Of a DNA stretch of 64,000 nucleotides, positions 31,693 through 41,807 are shown one piece after another. The stretch is from the NCBI RefSeq assembly GCF_036013645.1, contig NZ_CP107869.1, forward strand, positions 6,076,001-6,140,000. The letters run 5' to 3'. Made by a program: the position numbers and the translations under genes. The DNA is from Streptomyces sp. NBC_00490 (lineage in GTDB: Bacteria > Actinomycetota > Actinomycetes > Streptomycetales > Streptomycetaceae). Below the pieces are notes generated by a model. It made no database searches and had not been told where the DNA came from. It saw only the letters and a program-made list of their open reading frames with translations. The stretch's first letter is position 1, and each line of letters starts with the position of its first letter.

Positions 31693-31719
31693 CGACACAC
31701 CCGACCGCGTGGGTCGGAG
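31693..31719 (+). promoter_or_regulatory. Leader element shared with rpsL
   Basis: Identical over 27 bases to 17271-17297 in the rpsL leader, including the CCGACC/GGTCGG hairpin. Here it is 62 bases before the rpsJ start. The bases outside the element differ, so it is a discrete conserved unit. Confidence 0.65.
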
Positions 31720-31781
31720 AGCGGAAGACAGGAACACCGGGTTCCAGAGCGTTAAACGAGACAAAGGACTACTGAGTAGCC

Positions 31782-32090
31782 ATGGCGGGACAGAAGATCC
31801 GCATCCGGCTCAAGGCCTACGACCACGAGGTCATCGACAGCTCGGCGAAGAAGATCGTCGAGACGGTGACGCGTACTGGTGCGTCGGTCGCGGGCCCGGT
31901 GCCGCTGCCCACTGAGAAGAACGTGTACTGCGTCATCAAGTCGCCGCACAAGTACAAGGACTCGCGCGAGCACTTCGAGATGCGCACGCACAAGCGCCTG
32001 ATCGACATTCTCGACCCGACGCCCAAGACCGTTGACTCTTTGATGCGACTCGACCTCCCGGCCGGTGTCGACATCGAGATCAAGCTCTAG
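31782..32090 (+). CDS. rpsJ: Ribosomal protein S10
   Basis: 102 aa, head protein of the 30S subunit and partner of NusB in antitermination. Starts [21 protein letters not shown], ends [11 protein letters not shown]. First gene of the S10 operon. The nearest purine-rich site (AAAGGA at about 31761) is rather distant, so initiation may depend on leader structure. Confidence 0.98.
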   Translation: MAGQKIRIRLKAYDHEVIDSSAKKIVETVTRTGASVAGPVPLPTEKNVYCVIKSPHKYKDSREHFEMRTHKRLIDILDPTPKTVDSLMRLDLPAGVDIEIKL

Positions 32091-32107
32091 GGATCGGTGA
32101 TCTGAGA

Positions 32108-32752
32108 ATGGCTAAGCAGATCAAGGGCATCCTGGGCGAGAAGCTCGGCATGACGCAGGTGTGGGACGAGAACAACCGCGTTGTTCCCGTCACCGTCGTC
32201 AAGGCCGGCCCCAATGTCGTCACCCAGGTCCGCACGAACGACGTCGACGGCTACGAGTCCGTCCAGATCGCGTTCGGCGAGATCGACCCGCGCAAGGTGA
32301 ACAAGCCCCTCAAGGGCCACTTCGCCAAGGCCGACGTCACTCCCCGCCGCCACCTCGTCGAGATCCGTACCGCTGACGCCAGCGAGTACACCCTCGGCCA
32401 GGAGATCACCGCTGAGGTGTTCGAGGCCGGCATCAAGGTCGACGTGACCGGCAAGAGCAAGGGCAAGGGCTTCGCCGGTGTCATGAAGCGTCACAACTTC
32501 AAGGGCCTCGGCGCCGGACACGGCACCCAGCGCAAGCACCGCTCGCCCGGTTCCATCGGTGGCTGCGCCACCCCGGGCCGCGTGTTCAAGGGCCTCCGCA
32601 TGGCGGGTCGCATGGGCAACGAGCGGGTCACCACCCAGAACCTGACCGTCCACGCCGTTGACGCGGAGAAGGGTCTGCTGCTCATCAAGGGCGCTGTCCC
32701 CGGTCCGAACGGCGGCCTCGTCCTGGTCCGCACCGCGGCCAAGGGGGCCTGA
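32108..32752 (+). CDS. rplC: Ribosomal protein L3
   Basis: 214 aa, one of the earliest 50S assembly proteins, reaching the peptidyl-transferase centre. [23 protein letters not shown] and the central [20 protein letters not shown] loop are diagnostic. The ATG lies 17 bases after rpsJ. Confidence 0.98.
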   Translation: MAKQIKGILGEKLGMTQVWDENNRVVPVTVVKAGPNVVTQVRTNDVDGYESVQIAFGEIDPRKVNKPLKGHFAKADVTPRRHLVEIRTADASEYTLGQEITAEVFEAGIKVDVTGKSKGKGFAGVMKRHNFKGLGAGHGTQRKHRSPGSIGGCATPGRVFKGLRMAGRMGNERVTTQNLTVHAVDAEKGLLLIKGAVPGPNGGLVLVRTAAKGA

Positions 32753-32759
32753 GGTACCG

Positions 32760-33416
32760 ATGAGCACTGTTGACATCCTTTCGCCTGCCGGCGAGAAGAC
32801 CGGAAGCGTCGAACTCCCCGCGGAGATCTTCGGCGTGGAGAAGATCAGCATCCCGCTGATCCACCAGGTCGTCGTTGCGCAGAACGCGGCTGCCCGCCAG
32901 GGCACGCACAAGACCAAGCGTCGCGGTGAAGTCCGTGGTGGCGGCAAGAAGCCGTACCGCCAGAAGGGCACCGGCCGCGCCCGTCAGGGCTCGACCCGCG
33001 CCCCGCAGTTCGCCGGCGGTGGCGTCGTCCACGGCCCGCAGCCGCGTGACTACTCGCAGCGGACCCCGAAGAAGATGAAGGCCGCGGCCCTGCGCCACGC
33101 CCTCACCGACCGGGCCCGCAACAACCGCATCCACGTCGTCACCGGCGTGATCGAGGGCGACTCCCCGTCCACGAAGGCCGCTCGCACGCTGTTCGGCAAG
33201 ATCTCGGAGCGCAAGAACCTGCTCCTGGTCGTCGACCGCGCCGACGAGGCCGCGTGGCTGTCCGCCCGCAACCTGCCCCAGGTGCACATCCTGGAGCCGG
33301 GCCAGCTGAACACGTACGACGTGATCGTCTCGGACGACGTGGTCTTCACCCAGGCCGCTTTCGAGTCCTTCGTCGCCGGCCCGCAGGCCAACGACACCGA
33401 AGGGAGCGAGGCCTGA
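32760..33416 (+). CDS. rplD: Ribosomal protein L4
   Basis: 218 aa, lines the exit tunnel. I took ATG 32760 ([15 protein letters not shown]), 7 bases after rplC, which matches the family length. The frame is open further upstream but only as an overlap of rplC. The Arg-rich tunnel loop ([20 protein letters not shown]) is present. In E. coli L4 represses its own operon. Whether this holds here is unknown. Confidence 0.97.
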   Translation: MSTVDILSPAGEKTGSVELPAEIFGVEKISIPLIHQVVVAQNAAARQGTHKTKRRGEVRGGGKKPYRQKGTGRARQGSTRAPQFAGGGVVHGPQPRDYSQRTPKKMKAAALRHALTDRARNNRIHVVTGVIEGDSPSTKAARTLFGKISERKNLLLVVDRADEAAWLSARNLPQVHILEPGQLNTYDVIVSDDVVFTQAAFESFVAGPQANDTEGSEA

Positions 33417-33835
33417 TGGCTACGCGTCACCCGAGCATTGCCTCCAAGGCTGCGAAGGCCGCCAAGGCCGCGCGCGTCGCCAAGGCGCGTCGCCACGAGG
33501 CCGAGGGCAAGAACACCGTCGTCACCGCGCCCAGCAAGGCGTACACGGACCCCCGTGACGTGCTGCTGAAGCCGGTCGTGTCGGAGAAGAGCTACGCGCT
33601 CCTCGACGAGAACAAGTACACGTTCATCGTCGACCCCAACGCCAACAAGACCCAGATCAAGCAGGCCGTCCAGGCGGTCTTCTCGGTCAAGGTCACCGGG
33701 GTCAACACGATCAACCGCCAGGGCAAGCGCAAGCGGACCCGCACCGGTTTCGGCCAGCGTGCCGGCACCAAGCGCGCGATCGTGACCCTTGCTGAGGGCG
33801 ACCGTATCGACATCTTCGGCGGTCCGACCGCCTAA
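33416..33835 (+). CDS. rplW: Ribosomal protein L23
   Basis: 139 aa, at the tunnel exit where trigger factor and SRP dock. Start ATG 33416 shares one base with the rplD stop (TGATG). A ~40-residue Ala/Lys/Arg head ([18 protein letters not shown]) precedes the core domain [20 protein letters not shown], longer than the ~100-residue E. coli protein. This extension is usual in many streptomycetes. Confidence 0.96.
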   Translation: MATRHPSIASKAAKAAKAARVAKARRHEAEGKNTVVTAPSKAYTDPRDVLLKPVVSEKSYALLDENKYTFIVDPNANKTQIKQAVQAVFSVKVTGVNTINRQGKRKRTRTGFGQRAGTKRAIVTLAEGDRIDIFGGPTA

Positions 33836-33875
33836 GGGCGGTCTGGATCGTCCGATATCGGACGAGGACTGAGAA

Positions 33876-34712
33876 ATGGGAATCCGCAAGTACAAGCCGA
33901 CTACGCCGGGCCGTCGCGGCTCCAGCGTCGCCGACTTCGTCGAGGTCACGCGGTCCACGCCGGAGAAGTCGCTGGTTCGCCCCCTGCACAGCAAGGGCGG
34001 CCGTAACAATTCCGGTCGTGTGACCGTCCGCCACCAGGGCGGTGGCCACAAGCGCGCCTACCGAGTGATCGACTTCCGTCGTCACGACAAGGACGGCGTG
34101 CCGGCGAAGGTCGCGCACATCGAGTACGACCCCAACCGCACCGCGCGCATCGCGCTGCTGCACTACGCGGACGGCGAGAAGCGCTACATCCTCGCCCCCC
34201 GCAACCTGCAGCAGGGTGACCGCGTCGAGAACGGTCCCGGGGCCGACATCAAGCCGGGCAACAACCTGGCGCTCCGCAACATCCCAGTCGGTACCACGAT
34301 CCACGCGATCGAGCTCCGTCCCGGTGGCGGCGCCAAGTTCGCCCGCTCCGCCGGTGCCTCGGTGCAGCTGCTCGCGAAGGAGGGCCAGATGGCCCACCTC
34401 CGCATGCCTTCCGGTGAGATCCGCCTGGTCGACGTGCGCTGCCGCGCCACCGTCGGCGAGGTCGGCAACGCCGAGCAGAGCAACATCAACTGGGGCAAGG
34501 CCGGCCGTAAGCGCTGGCTGGGCGTTCGCCCGACCGTTCGCGGTGTGGCGATGAACCCGGTTGACCACCCGCACGGTGGTGGTGAGGGCAAGACCTCCGG
34601 TGGTCGCCACCCGGTCTCCCCGTGGGGTCAGAAGGAGGGTCGTACTCGTTCGCCGAAGAAGGCTTCGAACAAGTACATCGTCCGCCGCCGCAAGACGAAC
34701 AAGAAGCGCTAG
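33876..34712 (+). CDS. rplB: Ribosomal protein L2
   Basis: 278 aa, contacts 23S rRNA near the peptidyl-transferase centre. [17 protein letters not shown] and the conserved [17 protein letters not shown] loop with its critical His are present. Ends in a basic tail RRRKTNKKR. Confidence 0.98.
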   Translation: MGIRKYKPTTPGRRGSSVADFVEVTRSTPEKSLVRPLHSKGGRNNSGRVTVRHQGGGHKRAYRVIDFRRHDKDGVPAKVAHIEYDPNRTARIALLHYADGEKRYILAPRNLQQGDRVENGPGADIKPGNNLALRNIPVGTTIHAIELRPGGGAKFARSAGASVQLLAKEGQMAHLRMPSGEIRLVDVRCRATVGEVGNAEQSNINWGKAGRKRWLGVRPTVRGVAMNPVDHPHGGGEGKTSGGRHPVSPWGQKEGRTRSPKKASNKYIVRRRKTNKKR

Positions 34713-34724
34713 GAGCGGGTTTAG

Positions 34725-35006
34725 ATGCCGCGGAGTCTCAAGAAGGGGCCCTTCGTCGACGACCACCTGATCAAGAAGGTGGACGCCCAGAACGAAGCTG
34801 GCACCAAGAACGTCATCAAGACCTGGTCCCGTCGCTCCATGATCGTGCCGGCCATGCTCGGCCACACGCTCGCGGTGCACAACGGCAAGACCCACATCCC
34901 GGTGTTCGTCACCGAGTCGATGGTCGGTCACAAGCTCGGCGAGTTCTCGCCGACTCGTACCTTCCGGGGTCACGTCAAGGACGACCGGAAGTCGAAGCGC
35001 CGCTAG
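34725..35006 (+). CDS. rpsS: Ribosomal protein S19
   Basis: 93 aa, 30S head protein near the A-site finger. Begins [19 protein letters not shown]. The C-terminal end is Lys/Arg-rich. Starts 12 bases after rplB. Confidence 0.98.
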   Translation: MPRSLKKGPFVDDHLIKKVDAQNEAGTKNVIKTWSRRSMIVPAMLGHTLAVHNGKTHIPVFVTESMVGHKLGEFSPTRTFRGHVKDDRKSKRR

Positions 35007-35050
35007 TAGCGGATCGCATTCAGACACGTAAGTAACTGAGAGGGACAACC

Positions 35051-35398
35051 ATGGAAGCCAGGGCCCAGGCGCGGTACATCCGCGTTACGCCCATGAAGGC
35101 CCGCCGCGTGGTGGACCTTATCCGTGGCATGGATGCCACGGAGGCTCAGGCTGTTCTGCGATTCGCTCCGCAGGCAGCCTCAGTGCCGGTCGGCAAGGTG
35201 CTCGACAGCGCCATCGCCAACGCCGCGCACAACTACGACCACACCGACGCCGACAGCCTCGTCATCTCCGAGGCGTACGTCGACGAGGGTCCGACCCTGA
35301 AGCGGTTCCGTCCGCGCGCCCAGGGCCGTGCCTACCGGATCCGCAAGCGGACCAGCCACATCACCGTGGTCGTCAGCAGCAAGGAAGGAACCCGGTAA
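35051..35398 (+). CDS. rplV: Ribosomal protein L22
   Basis: 115 aa, with the beta-hairpin that lines the exit tunnel ([19 protein letters not shown]). The sequence is unremarkable there, with no insertion of the type that gives macrolide resistance. AGAGGGA precedes the ATG. Confidence 0.98.
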   Translation: MEARAQARYIRVTPMKARRVVDLIRGMDATEAQAVLRFAPQAASVPVGKVLDSAIANAAHNYDHTDADSLVISEAYVDEGPTLKRFRPRAQGRAYRIRKRTSHITVVVSSKEGTR

Positions 35399-36234
35399 TG
35401 GGCCAGAAGGTAAACCCGCACGGGTTCCGGCTCGGTGTCACCACGGACTTCAAGTCCCGGTGGTACGCCGACAAGCTGTACAAGGACTACGTCAAGGAAG
35501 ACGTCGCCATCCGTCGGATGATGACGTCCGGCATGGAGCGCGCCGGCATCTCGAAGGTGGAGATCGAGCGCACCCGTGACCGTGTGCGTGTGGACATCCA
35601 CACCGCGCGTCCGGGCATCGTCATCGGCCGCCGTGGCGCCGAGGCCGACCGCATCCGCGGTGACCTCGAGAAGCTCACGGGCAAGCAGGTCCAGCTGAAC
35701 ATCCTCGAGGTCAAGAACCCCGAGACGGACGCTCAGCTGGTTGCTCAGGCCGTTGCCGAGCAGCTCTCCTCCCGCGTCTCCTTCCGTCGGGCCATGCGTA
35801 AGAGCATGCAGTCCGCCATGAAGGCCGGCGCCAAGGGCATCAAGATCCAGTGCGGCGGCCGCCTCGGTGGCGCCGAGATGTCCCGCTCGGAGTTCTACCG
35901 CGAGGGCCGTGTGCCCCTGCACACGCTCCGCGCGAACGTGGACTATGGCTTCTTCGAGGCCAAGACGACCTTCGGCCGCATCGGTGTGAAGGTCTGGATC
36001 TACAAGGGCGATGTCAAGAACATCGCCGAGGTCCGCGCCGAGAACGCCGCAGCCCGCGCCGGCAACCGCCCGGCCCGTGGTGGCGGCGGCGCCGACCGCC
36101 CGGCCCGTGGTGGCCGTGGTGGCGAGCGTGGCGGTCGCGGTCGTAAGCCGCAGCAGGCTCCCGCTGCCGAGGCCCCCAAGGCCGAGGCTCCGGCGGCTGC
36201 CGCTCCGGCTGAGAGCACCGGAACGGAGGCCTGA
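35398..36234 (+). CDS. rpsC: Ribosomal protein S3
   Basis: 278 aa, lines the mRNA entry channel and has helicase activity. KH domain with [13 protein letters not shown] (G-x-x-G loop). The core ends near residue 215. The remaining ~60 residues form a low-complexity tail, first RGG-rich (repeated RPARGG units), then Ala/Pro/Glu-rich. The tail is absent from E. coli S3 and typical of high-GC actinobacteria. The ATG overlaps the rplV stop by one base. Confidence 0.97.
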   Translation: MGQKVNPHGFRLGVTTDFKSRWYADKLYKDYVKEDVAIRRMMTSGMERAGISKVEIERTRDRVRVDIHTARPGIVIGRRGAEADRIRGDLEKLTGKQVQLNILEVKNPETDAQLVAQAVAEQLSSRVSFRRAMRKSMQSAMKAGAKGIKIQCGGRLGGAEMSRSEFYREGRVPLHTLRANVDYGFFEAKTTFGRIGVKVWIYKGDVKNIAEVRAENAAARAGNRPARGGGGADRPARGGRGGERGGRGRKPQQAPAAEAPKAEAPAAAAPAESTGTEA

Positions 36235-36239
36235 CCGAC

Positions 36240-36659
36240 ATGCTGATCCCCCGTAGGGTCAAGCACCGCAAGCAGCACCACCCGAAGCGCCGTGGTCAGG
36301 CCAAGGGCGGTACGACGGTCTCGTTCGGCGAGTACGGCATTCAGGCCCTCACGCCGGCGTACGTGACCAACCGCCAGATCGAGGCGGCCCGTATCGCGAT
36401 GACCCGCCACATCAAGCGTGGTGGCAAGGTCTGGATCAACATCTACCCGGACCGCCCGCTCACGAAGAAGCCTGCCGAGACCCGCATGGGTTCCGGTAAG
36501 GGTTCTCCCGAGTGGTGGATCGCGAACGTGCACCCGGGCCGGGTCATGTTCGAACTGTCCTACCCCAACGAGAAGATCGCCCGTGAGGCCCTGACTCGCG
36601 CAGCCCACAAGCTGCCGATGAAGTGCCGGATCGTCAAGCGCGAGGCAGGTGAAGCGTGA
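36240..36659 (+). CDS. rplP: Ribosomal protein L16
   Basis: 139 aa, near the A-site tRNA elbow. [19 protein letters not shown] start and the [19 protein letters not shown] loop (the conserved region hydroxylated in some bacteria) are clear. Five bases after rpsC. Confidence 0.98.
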   Translation: MLIPRRVKHRKQHHPKRRGQAKGGTTVSFGEYGIQALTPAYVTNRQIEAARIAMTRHIKRGGKVWINIYPDRPLTKKPAETRMGSGKGSPEWWIANVHPGRVMFELSYPNEKIAREALTRAAHKLPMKCRIVKREAGEA

Positions 36660-36883
36660 TGTCGGCCGGTACCAAGGCGTCCGAGCTGCGCGAACTGGGT
36701 GACGAGGAGCTTCTCAACAAGCTCCGCGAAGCCAAGGAAGAGCTGTTCAACCTCCGCTTCCAGGCGGCGACGGGTCAGCTCGAGAACCACGGTCGGCTGA
36801 AGGCCGTCCGTAAGGACATCGCGCGGATCTACACCCTGATGCGTGAGCGCGAGCTGGGCATCGAGACGGTGGAGAGCGCCTGA
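36659..36883 (+). CDS. rpmC: Ribosomal protein L29
   Basis: 74 aa, two-helix protein at the tunnel exit. I chose ATG 36659, overlapping the rplP stop. GTG 36656 would add one Met. The core signature [20 protein letters not shown] is present. Confidence 0.96.
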   Translation: MSAGTKASELRELGDEELLNKLREAKEELFNLRFQAATGQLENHGRLKAVRKDIARIYTLMRERELGIETVESA

Positions 36884-37170
36884 TGAGTGAGAGCAACGTG
36901 ACTGAGCAGACTGCAGAGGCCCGCGGCTTCCGCAAGACCCGTGAGGGTCTCGTCGTCAGCGACAAGATGGACAAGACCGTCGTCGTCGCCGTCGAGGACC
37001 GCGTCAAGCACGCGCTGTACGGCAAGGTCATCCGCCGTACCAACAAGCTCAAGGCGCACGACGAGCAGAACGCTGCCGGCGTCGGCGACCGGGTCCTCCT
37101 CGCGGAGACCCGCCCGCTGTCGGCGACCAAGCGCTGGCGCATCGTCGAGATCCTCGAGAAGGCCAAGTAA
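36883..37170 (+). CDS. rpsQ: Ribosomal protein S17
   Basis: 95 aa, early 30S assembly protein with an OB fold ([29 protein letters not shown]). Start overlaps the rpmC stop by one base. Last gene before a pair of hairpins that mark the S10/spc boundary. Confidence 0.97.
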   Translation: MSESNVTEQTAEARGFRKTREGLVVSDKMDKTVVVAVEDRVKHALYGKVIRRTNKLKAHDEQNAAGVGDRVLLAETRPLSATKRWRIVEILEKAK

Positions 37171-37173
37171 TTT

Positions 37174-37195
37174 CCTGCGGGGGTAATCCCGCAGG
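37174..37195 (+). terminator. Hairpin 1 at the S10/spc boundary
   Basis: Arms CCTGCGGG (37174-37181) and CCCGCAGG (37188-37195) around a six-base loop, directly after the rpsQ stop. Confidence 0.55.
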
Positions 37196-37211
37196 TCAGT
37201 TCCGCCAGGCT

Positions 37212-37242
37212 CGGCAGGGGTTCCGTCACGGAACCCCTGCCG
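37212..37242 (+). terminator. Hairpin 2 at the S10/spc boundary
   Basis: Near-perfect palindrome of 15-base arms (37212-37226 with 37228-37242) around one C, ending 28 bases before rplN. It could terminate partly or act as a processing site. Together with hairpin 1 it separates units that are separate operons in E. coli. Confidence 0.6.
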
Positions 37243-37270
37243 GGAACCGGCAGACAAACAGGAGATAGAC

Positions 37271-37639
37271 GTGATCCAGCAGGAGTCGCGACTGCGTGTC
37301 GCCGACAACACTGGTGCGAAGGAAATCCTTTGCATCCGTGTGCTCGGTGGCTCCGGTCGCCGCTACGCGGGCATCGGTGACGTCATCGTCGCCACCGTCA
37401 AGGACGCGATCCCCGGCGGCAACGTGAAGAAGGGTGACGTCATCAAGGCGGTCATCGTTCGCACCGTCAAGGAGCGCCGCCGTCCCGACGGCTCGTACAT
37501 CCGCTTCGACGAGAACGCCGCTGTCATTCTCAAGAACGACGGCGACCCTCGTGGCACCCGTATCTTCGGCCCGGTCGGCCGGGAGCTGCGCGAGAAGAAG
37601 TTCATGAAGATCATCTCGCTCGCGCCGGAGGTGCTGTAA
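37271..37639 (+). CDS. rplN: Ribosomal protein L14
   Basis: 122 aa, at the subunit interface (bridge with 16S rRNA). GTG start with AGGAGAT upstream. [20 protein letters not shown] is diagnostic. First gene of the spc operon block. Confidence 0.98.
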   Translation: MIQQESRLRVADNTGAKEILCIRVLGGSGRRYAGIGDVIVATVKDAIPGGNVKKGDVIKAVIVRTVKERRRPDGSYIRFDENAAVILKNDGDPRGTRIFGPVGRELREKKFMKIISLAPEVL

Positions 37640-37641
37640 GC

Positions 37642-37965
37642 ATGAAGATCAAGAAGGGCGACCTGGTTCAGGTCATCACCGGTAAGGACAAGGGCAAGCA
37701 GGGCAAGGTCATTGCCGCTTACCCGAGCGACGAGCGCGTCCTGGTCGAGGGTGTCAACCGGGTCAAGAAGCACACCAAGGCCGGCCCGACCGCCAAGGGT
37801 TCGCAGGCCGGTGGCATCGTCACGACCGAGGCGCCGATCCACGTCTCCAACGTCCAGCTGGTCGTTGAGAAGGACGGCAACAAGGTCGTCACGCGTGTCG
37901 GTTACCGCTTCGACGACGAGGGCAACAAGGTTCGCGTTGCCAAGCGGACTGGTGAGGACATCTGA
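37642..37965 (+). CDS. rplX: Ribosomal protein L24
   Basis: 107 aa, 50S assembly initiator. KOW motif in [20 protein letters not shown]. Two bases after rplN. Confidence 0.98.
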   Translation: MKIKKGDLVQVITGKDKGKQGKVIAAYPSDERVLVEGVNRVKKHTKAGPTAKGSQAGGIVTTEAPIHVSNVQLVVEKDGNKVVTRVGYRFDDEGNKVRVAKRTGEDI

Positions 37966-38522
37966 TGGCTACCACCACGACTCCGCGTCTCAAGACGAAG
38001 TACCGCGAGGAGATCGCGGGCAAGCTGCGTGAGGAGTTCTCCTACGAGAACGTCATGCAGATCCCCGGCCTCGTCAAGATCGTGGTCAACATGGGTGTGG
38101 GCGACGCCGCCCGCGACTCCAAGCTGATCGAGGGCGCCATCCGCGACCTCACCACGATCACCGGTCAGAAGCCGGCCGTCACCAAGGCCCGCAAGTCCAT
38201 CGCGCAGTTCAAGCTGCGCGAGGGTCAGCCGATCGGTGCCCACGTCACGCTCCGTGGCGACCGCATGTGGGAGTTCCTGGACCGCACCCTGTCGCTCGCG
38301 CTTCCGCGCATCCGCGACTTCCGTGGTCTGTCCCCCAAGCAGTTCGACGGCCGTGGCAACTACACCTTCGGTCTCACGGAGCAGGTCATGTTCCACGAGA
38401 TCGACCAGGACAAGATCGACCGTACCCGGGGTATGGACATCACCGTGGTGACCACGGCGACCAACGACGCTGAGGGCCGCGCTCTCCTTCGTCACCTCGG
38501 CTTCCCCTTCAAGGAGGCGTGA
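37965..38522 (+). CDS. rplE: Ribosomal protein L5
   Basis: 185 aa, binds 5S rRNA in the central protuberance. Conserved [20 protein letters not shown] and [20 protein letters not shown]. The start ATG shares one base with the rplX stop. Confidence 0.98.
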   Translation: MATTTTPRLKTKYREEIAGKLREEFSYENVMQIPGLVKIVVNMGVGDAARDSKLIEGAIRDLTTITGQKPAVTKARKSIAQFKLREGQPIGAHVTLRGDRMWEFLDRTLSLALPRIRDFRGLSPKQFDGRGNYTFGLTEQVMFHEIDQDKIDRTRGMDITVVTTATNDAEGRALLRHLGFPFKEA

Positions 38523-38527
38523 GCGAG

Positions 38528-38713
38528 ATGGCGAAGAAGGCTCTGATTGCCAAGGCTGCTCGCAAGCCCAAGTTCGGTGTTCGTGGCTACACGCGCTGCC
38601 AGCGCTGCGGCCGTCCGCACTCCGTGTACCGCAAGTTCGGCCTGTGCCGCGTGTGCCTTCGTGAGATGGCTCACCGTGGCGAGCTGCCGGGCGTGACCAA
38701 GAGCTCCTGGTAG
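38528..38713 (+). CDS. rpsN: Ribosomal protein S14, zinc-binding type (type Z)
   Basis: 61 aa from ATG 38528. AAGGAGG in the rplE tail is the ribosome site. Cysteines C24, C27, C40 and C43 form the zinc ribbon of the C+ form used when zinc is sufficient. Streptomyces usually also encode a longer C-minus paralogue elsewhere under zinc control, which is not in this window. Confidence 0.96.
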   Translation: MAKKALIAKAARKPKFGVRGYTRCQRCGRPHSVYRKFGLCRVCLREMAHRGELPGVTKSSW

Positions 38714-38758
38714 TCCCCCCTTTAGGGACTCCAAGGGCTCTCGGTAAGCACTGGGCGT

Positions 38759-38809
38759 GTCAGGCGCCCTGCTCTCCATGGCTTAGGCTAGGAGGGTTGG
38801 GCGCCTGAC
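38759..38809 (+). other. Long-looped stem between rpsN and rpsH
   Basis: Eleven-base perfect arms GTCAGGCGCCC (38759-38769) and GGGCGCCTGAC (38799-38809) in a 213-base gap, unusually large inside the spc operon. In E. coli S8 binds its own operon mRNA near this region. A comparable control role is only a suggestion. Confidence 0.5.
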
Positions 38810-38926
38810 GGTAGCCCGTACGACTTACTACGCCGTAGGTCCACCGCACCGCACCCGCCTCGTCTCGGATCGAGGAGAGGGATGGCGCACCAGGAAACCC
38901 CGGCGAGAGAGGCCGAAGGCCAATTC

Positions 38927-39325
38927 ATGACCATGACTGATCCGATCGCAGACATGCTTACGCGTCTGCGGAACGCGAACTCGGCGTACCACGACTCTGT
39001 GACGATGCCGGCGTCCAAGATCAAGTCTCACATCGCGGAGATCCTCCAGCAGGAGGGCTTCATCACGGGCTGGAAGGTCGAGGACGCCGAGGTCGGCAAG
39101 AACCTCGTCCTCGAGCTGAAGTTCGGCCCGAACCGTGAGCGCTCCATCGCGGGCATCAAGCGGATCTCCAAGCCCGGTCTCCGGGTTTACGCGAAGTCCA
39201 CCTCCCTGCCCAAGGTGCTGGGTGGCCTCGGCGTGGCGATCATCTCCACGTCCCACGGGCTCCTCACCGACAAGCAGGCCGGCAAGAAGGGCGTAGGCGG
39301 AGAAGTTCTCGCCTACGTCTGGTAG
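38927..39325 (+). CDS. rpsH: Ribosomal protein S8
   Basis: 132 aa from ATG 38927 ([21 protein letters not shown]), the family length, with GAAGG 8 bases upstream. An in-frame ATG at 38882, directly behind GAGGAGAGG, would add 15 residues ([15 protein letters not shown]). It is less likely because spacing is tight and S8 normally begins at M-T-D. S8 binds the central domain of 16S rRNA. Confidence 0.95.
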   Translation: MTMTDPIADMLTRLRNANSAYHDSVTMPASKIKSHIAEILQQEGFITGWKVEDAEVGKNLVLELKFGPNRERSIAGIKRISKPGLRVYAKSTSLPKVLGGLGVAIISTSHGLLTDKQAGKKGVGGEVLAYVW

Positions 39326-39346
39326 CGGAAGGGAACGGAAGAAGCT

Positions 39347-39886
39347 ATGTCGCGTATTGGCAAGCTCCCCATCACGGTTCCCGCCGGCGTGGACGTCACC
39401 ATCGACGGCCAGACGGTCTCGGTGAAGGGCCCCAAGGGATCCCTGAGCCACACCGTCGTTTCGCCGATCGAGATCGCCAAGGGTGAGGACGGCGTCCTGA
39501 ACGTCACCCGCCCCAACGACGAGCGTCAGAGCAAGGCCCTGCACGGCCTGTCCCGCACGCTGGTGGCGAACATGATCACCGGCGTGACCCAGGGTTACGT
39601 GAAGAAGCTCGAGATCAGCGGTGTCGGTTACCGCGTTACGGCCAAGGGATCGAACCTCGAGTTCGCTCTGGGCTACAGCCACCCGATCACCGTCGAAGCC
39701 CCCGAGGGCATCACCTTCAAGGTTGAGAACCCGACCCGTTTCTCGGTCGAGGGCATCGACAAGCAGAAGGTCGGCGAGGTTGCGGCCAACATCCGCAAGC
39801 TGCGCAAGCCCGACCCGTACAAGGCCAAGGGCGTCAAGTACGAGGGCGAAGTCATCCGCCGCAAGGTCGGAAAGGCGGGTAAGTAA
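39347..39886 (+). CDS. rplF: Ribosomal protein L6
   Basis: 179 aa, near the sarcin-ricin loop. [17 protein letters not shown] start and the C-terminal [21 protein letters not shown] signature. Starts 21 bases after rpsH. Confidence 0.98.
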   Translation: MSRIGKLPITVPAGVDVTIDGQTVSVKGPKGSLSHTVVSPIEIAKGEDGVLNVTRPNDERQSKALHGLSRTLVANMITGVTQGYVKKLEISGVGYRVTAKGSNLEFALGYSHPITVEAPEGITFKVENPTRFSVEGIDKQKVGEVAANIRKLRKPDPYKAKGVKYEGEVIRRKVGKAGK

Positions 39887-39889
39887 GCC

Positions 39890-40273
39890 ATGGCATACGG
39901 ACAGAAGATCCTTAAGGGCGACGCCTACAAGCGCGCCGCGATCAAGCGCCGTCACATTCGTATCCGCAAGCACATCTCGGGTACGGCTGAGCGGCCGCGT
40001 CTCGTTGTGACGCGCTCGAACCGCCACATCGTGGCCCAGGTCATCGACGACATCAAGGGTCACACCCTGGCGTCGGCGTCGACCCTGGACACCTCGATCC
40101 GCGGTGCCGAGGGCGACAAGTCCGCGCAGGCGAAGTCGGTCGGCGCCCTGGTCGCCGAGCGCGCCAAGGCTGCGGGCGTCGAGGCTGTCGTATTCGACCG
40201 TGGTGGCAACCAGTACGCCGGGCGCATTGCCGCCCTGGCGGACGCCGCCCGCGAAGCCGGGCTCAAGTTCTGA
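39890..40273 (+). CDS. rplR: Ribosomal protein L18
   Basis: 127 aa, 5S rRNA binder with basic N-terminus ([20 protein letters not shown]) and the conserved [21 protein letters not shown] end. Three bases after rplF. Confidence 0.98.
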   Translation: MAYGQKILKGDAYKRAAIKRRHIRIRKHISGTAERPRLVVTRSNRHIVAQVIDDIKGHTLASASTLDTSIRGAEGDKSAQAKSVGALVAERAKAAGVEAVVFDRGGNQYAGRIAALADAAREAGLKF

Positions 40274-40314
40274 GCCGCTTCCGTAGCTAGCGGAAACAGA
40301 GAGAGGTAATTCCA

Positions 40315-40923
40315 ATGGCTGGACCCCAGCGCCGCGGTGGCGGTGCCGGTGGCGGCGAGCGGCGGGACCGGAAGGGCCGTGACGGCGGCGCAGCTGCCGC
40401 CGAGAAGACCGCTTACGTTGAGCGCGTTGTCGCGATCAACCGTGTCGCCAAGGTTGTGAAGGGTGGTCGTCGCTTCAGCTTCACTGCGCTCGTCGTAGTG
40501 GGCGATGGCGATGGCACCGTCGGTGTCGGTTACGGCAAGGCCAAGGAGGTGCCGGCCGCGATCGCCAAGGGTGTTGAAGAGGCCAAGAAGCACTTCTTCA
40601 AGGTCCCCCGTATCCAGGGCACCATCCCGCACCCGATCACGGGCGAGAAGGCCGCGGGCGTCGTCCTGCTCAAGCCTGCTTCCCCCGGTACCGGCGTTAT
40701 CGCCGGTGGCCCGGTGCGTGCCGTGCTCGAGTGCGCCGGCGTTCACGACATCCTGTCGAAGTCGCTCGGCTCGTCGAACGCGATCAACATCGTGCACGCG
40801 ACCGTGGAGGCCCTCAAGGGTCTGCAGCGTCCCGAGGAGATCGCGGCTCGCCGTGGTCTGCCCCTCGAGGACGTCGCTCCCGCGGCTCTGCTGCGTGCGC
40901 GTGCCGGGGCTGGTGCTGCGTAA
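40315..40923 (+). CDS. rpsE: Ribosomal protein S5
   Basis: 202 aa, accuracy protein of the mRNA channel. A Gly/Arg-rich N-terminal extension ([18 protein letters not shown]) precedes the S5 core [20 protein letters not shown]. Residues of the spectinomycin loop ([13 protein letters not shown]) look wild type. Confidence 0.97.
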   Translation: MAGPQRRGGGAGGGERRDRKGRDGGAAAAEKTAYVERVVAINRVAKVVKGGRRFSFTALVVVGDGDGTVGVGYGKAKEVPAAIAKGVEEAKKHFFKVPRIQGTIPHPITGEKAAGVVLLKPASPGTGVIAGGPVRAVLECAGVHDILSKSLGSSNAINIVHATVEALKGLQRPEEIAARRGLPLEDVAPAALLRARAGAGAA

Positions 40924-41105
40924 TGGCACAGCTCAAGATCACGCAGACGAAGTCGTACATCGGCAGCAAGCAGAACCACCGTGACACCCTGCGTTCCCTT
41001 GGTCTCAAGGGCATCAACACGCAGGTCGTCAAGGAGGATCGTCCCGAGTTCCGCGGCATGGTGCACACCGTCCGCCACCTCGTGACGGTCGAGGAGGTCG
41101 ACTGA
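40923..41105 (+). CDS. rpmD: Ribosomal protein L30
   Basis: 60 aa. ATG 40923 overlaps the rpsE stop (TAATG). [20 protein letters not shown] and [16 protein letters not shown] are typical of bacterial L30. Confidence 0.97.
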   Translation: MAQLKITQTKSYIGSKQNHRDTLRSLGLKGINTQVVKEDRPEFRGMVHTVRHLVTVEEVD

Positions 41106-41107
41106 TC

Positions 41108-41563
41108 ATGGCGGAGAACAACCCGCTCAAGATCCACAACCTCCGTCCCGCCCCGGGCGCCAAGACCGCCAAGACCCGTGTGGGTCGTGGTGAGGCGTCG
41201 AAGGGTAAGACGGCCGGTCGTGGTACCAAGGGCACGAAGGCCCGTTACCAGGTTCCGGAGCGCTTCGAGGGTGGGCAGATGCCCCTCCACATGCGTCTTC
41301 CGAAGCTCAAGGGCTTCAAGAACCCGTTCAAGGTCGAGTTCCAGGTCGTGAACCTCGACAAGCTGGCCGCCCTCTACCCCGAGGGTGGCGAGGTCACCGT
41401 CGAGGGTCTGGTGGCCAAGGGGGCCGTTCGCAAGAACAGCCTCGTCAAGGTCCTCGGTCAGGGAGAGATCACCGTGGCGCTGCAGGTGACGGTCGACGCC
41501 GTCTCCGGCTCCGCCAAGGAGAAGATCACCGCGGCCGGCGGCACCGTCACCGAGCTCGTCTGA
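41108..41563 (+). CDS. rplO: Ribosomal protein L15
   Basis: 151 aa, 50S assembly protein. Gly/Lys-rich N-terminal half ([20 protein letters not shown]) and globular C-terminal half ending [12 protein letters not shown]. Last gene before the terminator that precedes secY. Confidence 0.98.
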   Translation: MAENNPLKIHNLRPAPGAKTAKTRVGRGEASKGKTAGRGTKGTKARYQVPERFEGGQMPLHMRLPKLKGFKNPFKVEFQVVNLDKLAALYPEGGEVTVEGLVAKGAVRKNSLVKVLGQGEITVALQVTVDAVSGSAKEKITAAGGTVTELV

Positions 41564-41598
41564 ACACCTCAGGCGTCTCGATGACTTGAGCGATCCCG

Positions 41599-41632
41599 AC
41601 CGGGGATACCCCACAAATGGGGTATCCCCGGT
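41599..41632 (+). terminator. Hairpin between rplO and secY
   Basis: Fourteen-base perfect arms (41599-41612 with 41619-41632) around ACAAAT, followed by TGGTCGTTCC. It ends the spc block. The remaining bases to 41807 form the leader of secY, with GCAGGAGG just before its GTG and no clear promoter that I trust. Confidence 0.8.
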
Positions 41633-41807
41633 TGGTCGTTCCTAGGGTGGCAGTCTCGCCGGTAAGGTGGCCTGCACTGCCAACTTTCACAGGGTGCTTC
41701 ACCTGGGGCACCTTGAGCGGCAGTTGGCCGTTACGTATTCGTCTGTATCCGTCGAACCTCAAGACCGTCACCCTTGACGCAGTAGCGCGGGGGTCGCAGG
41801 AGGCACC

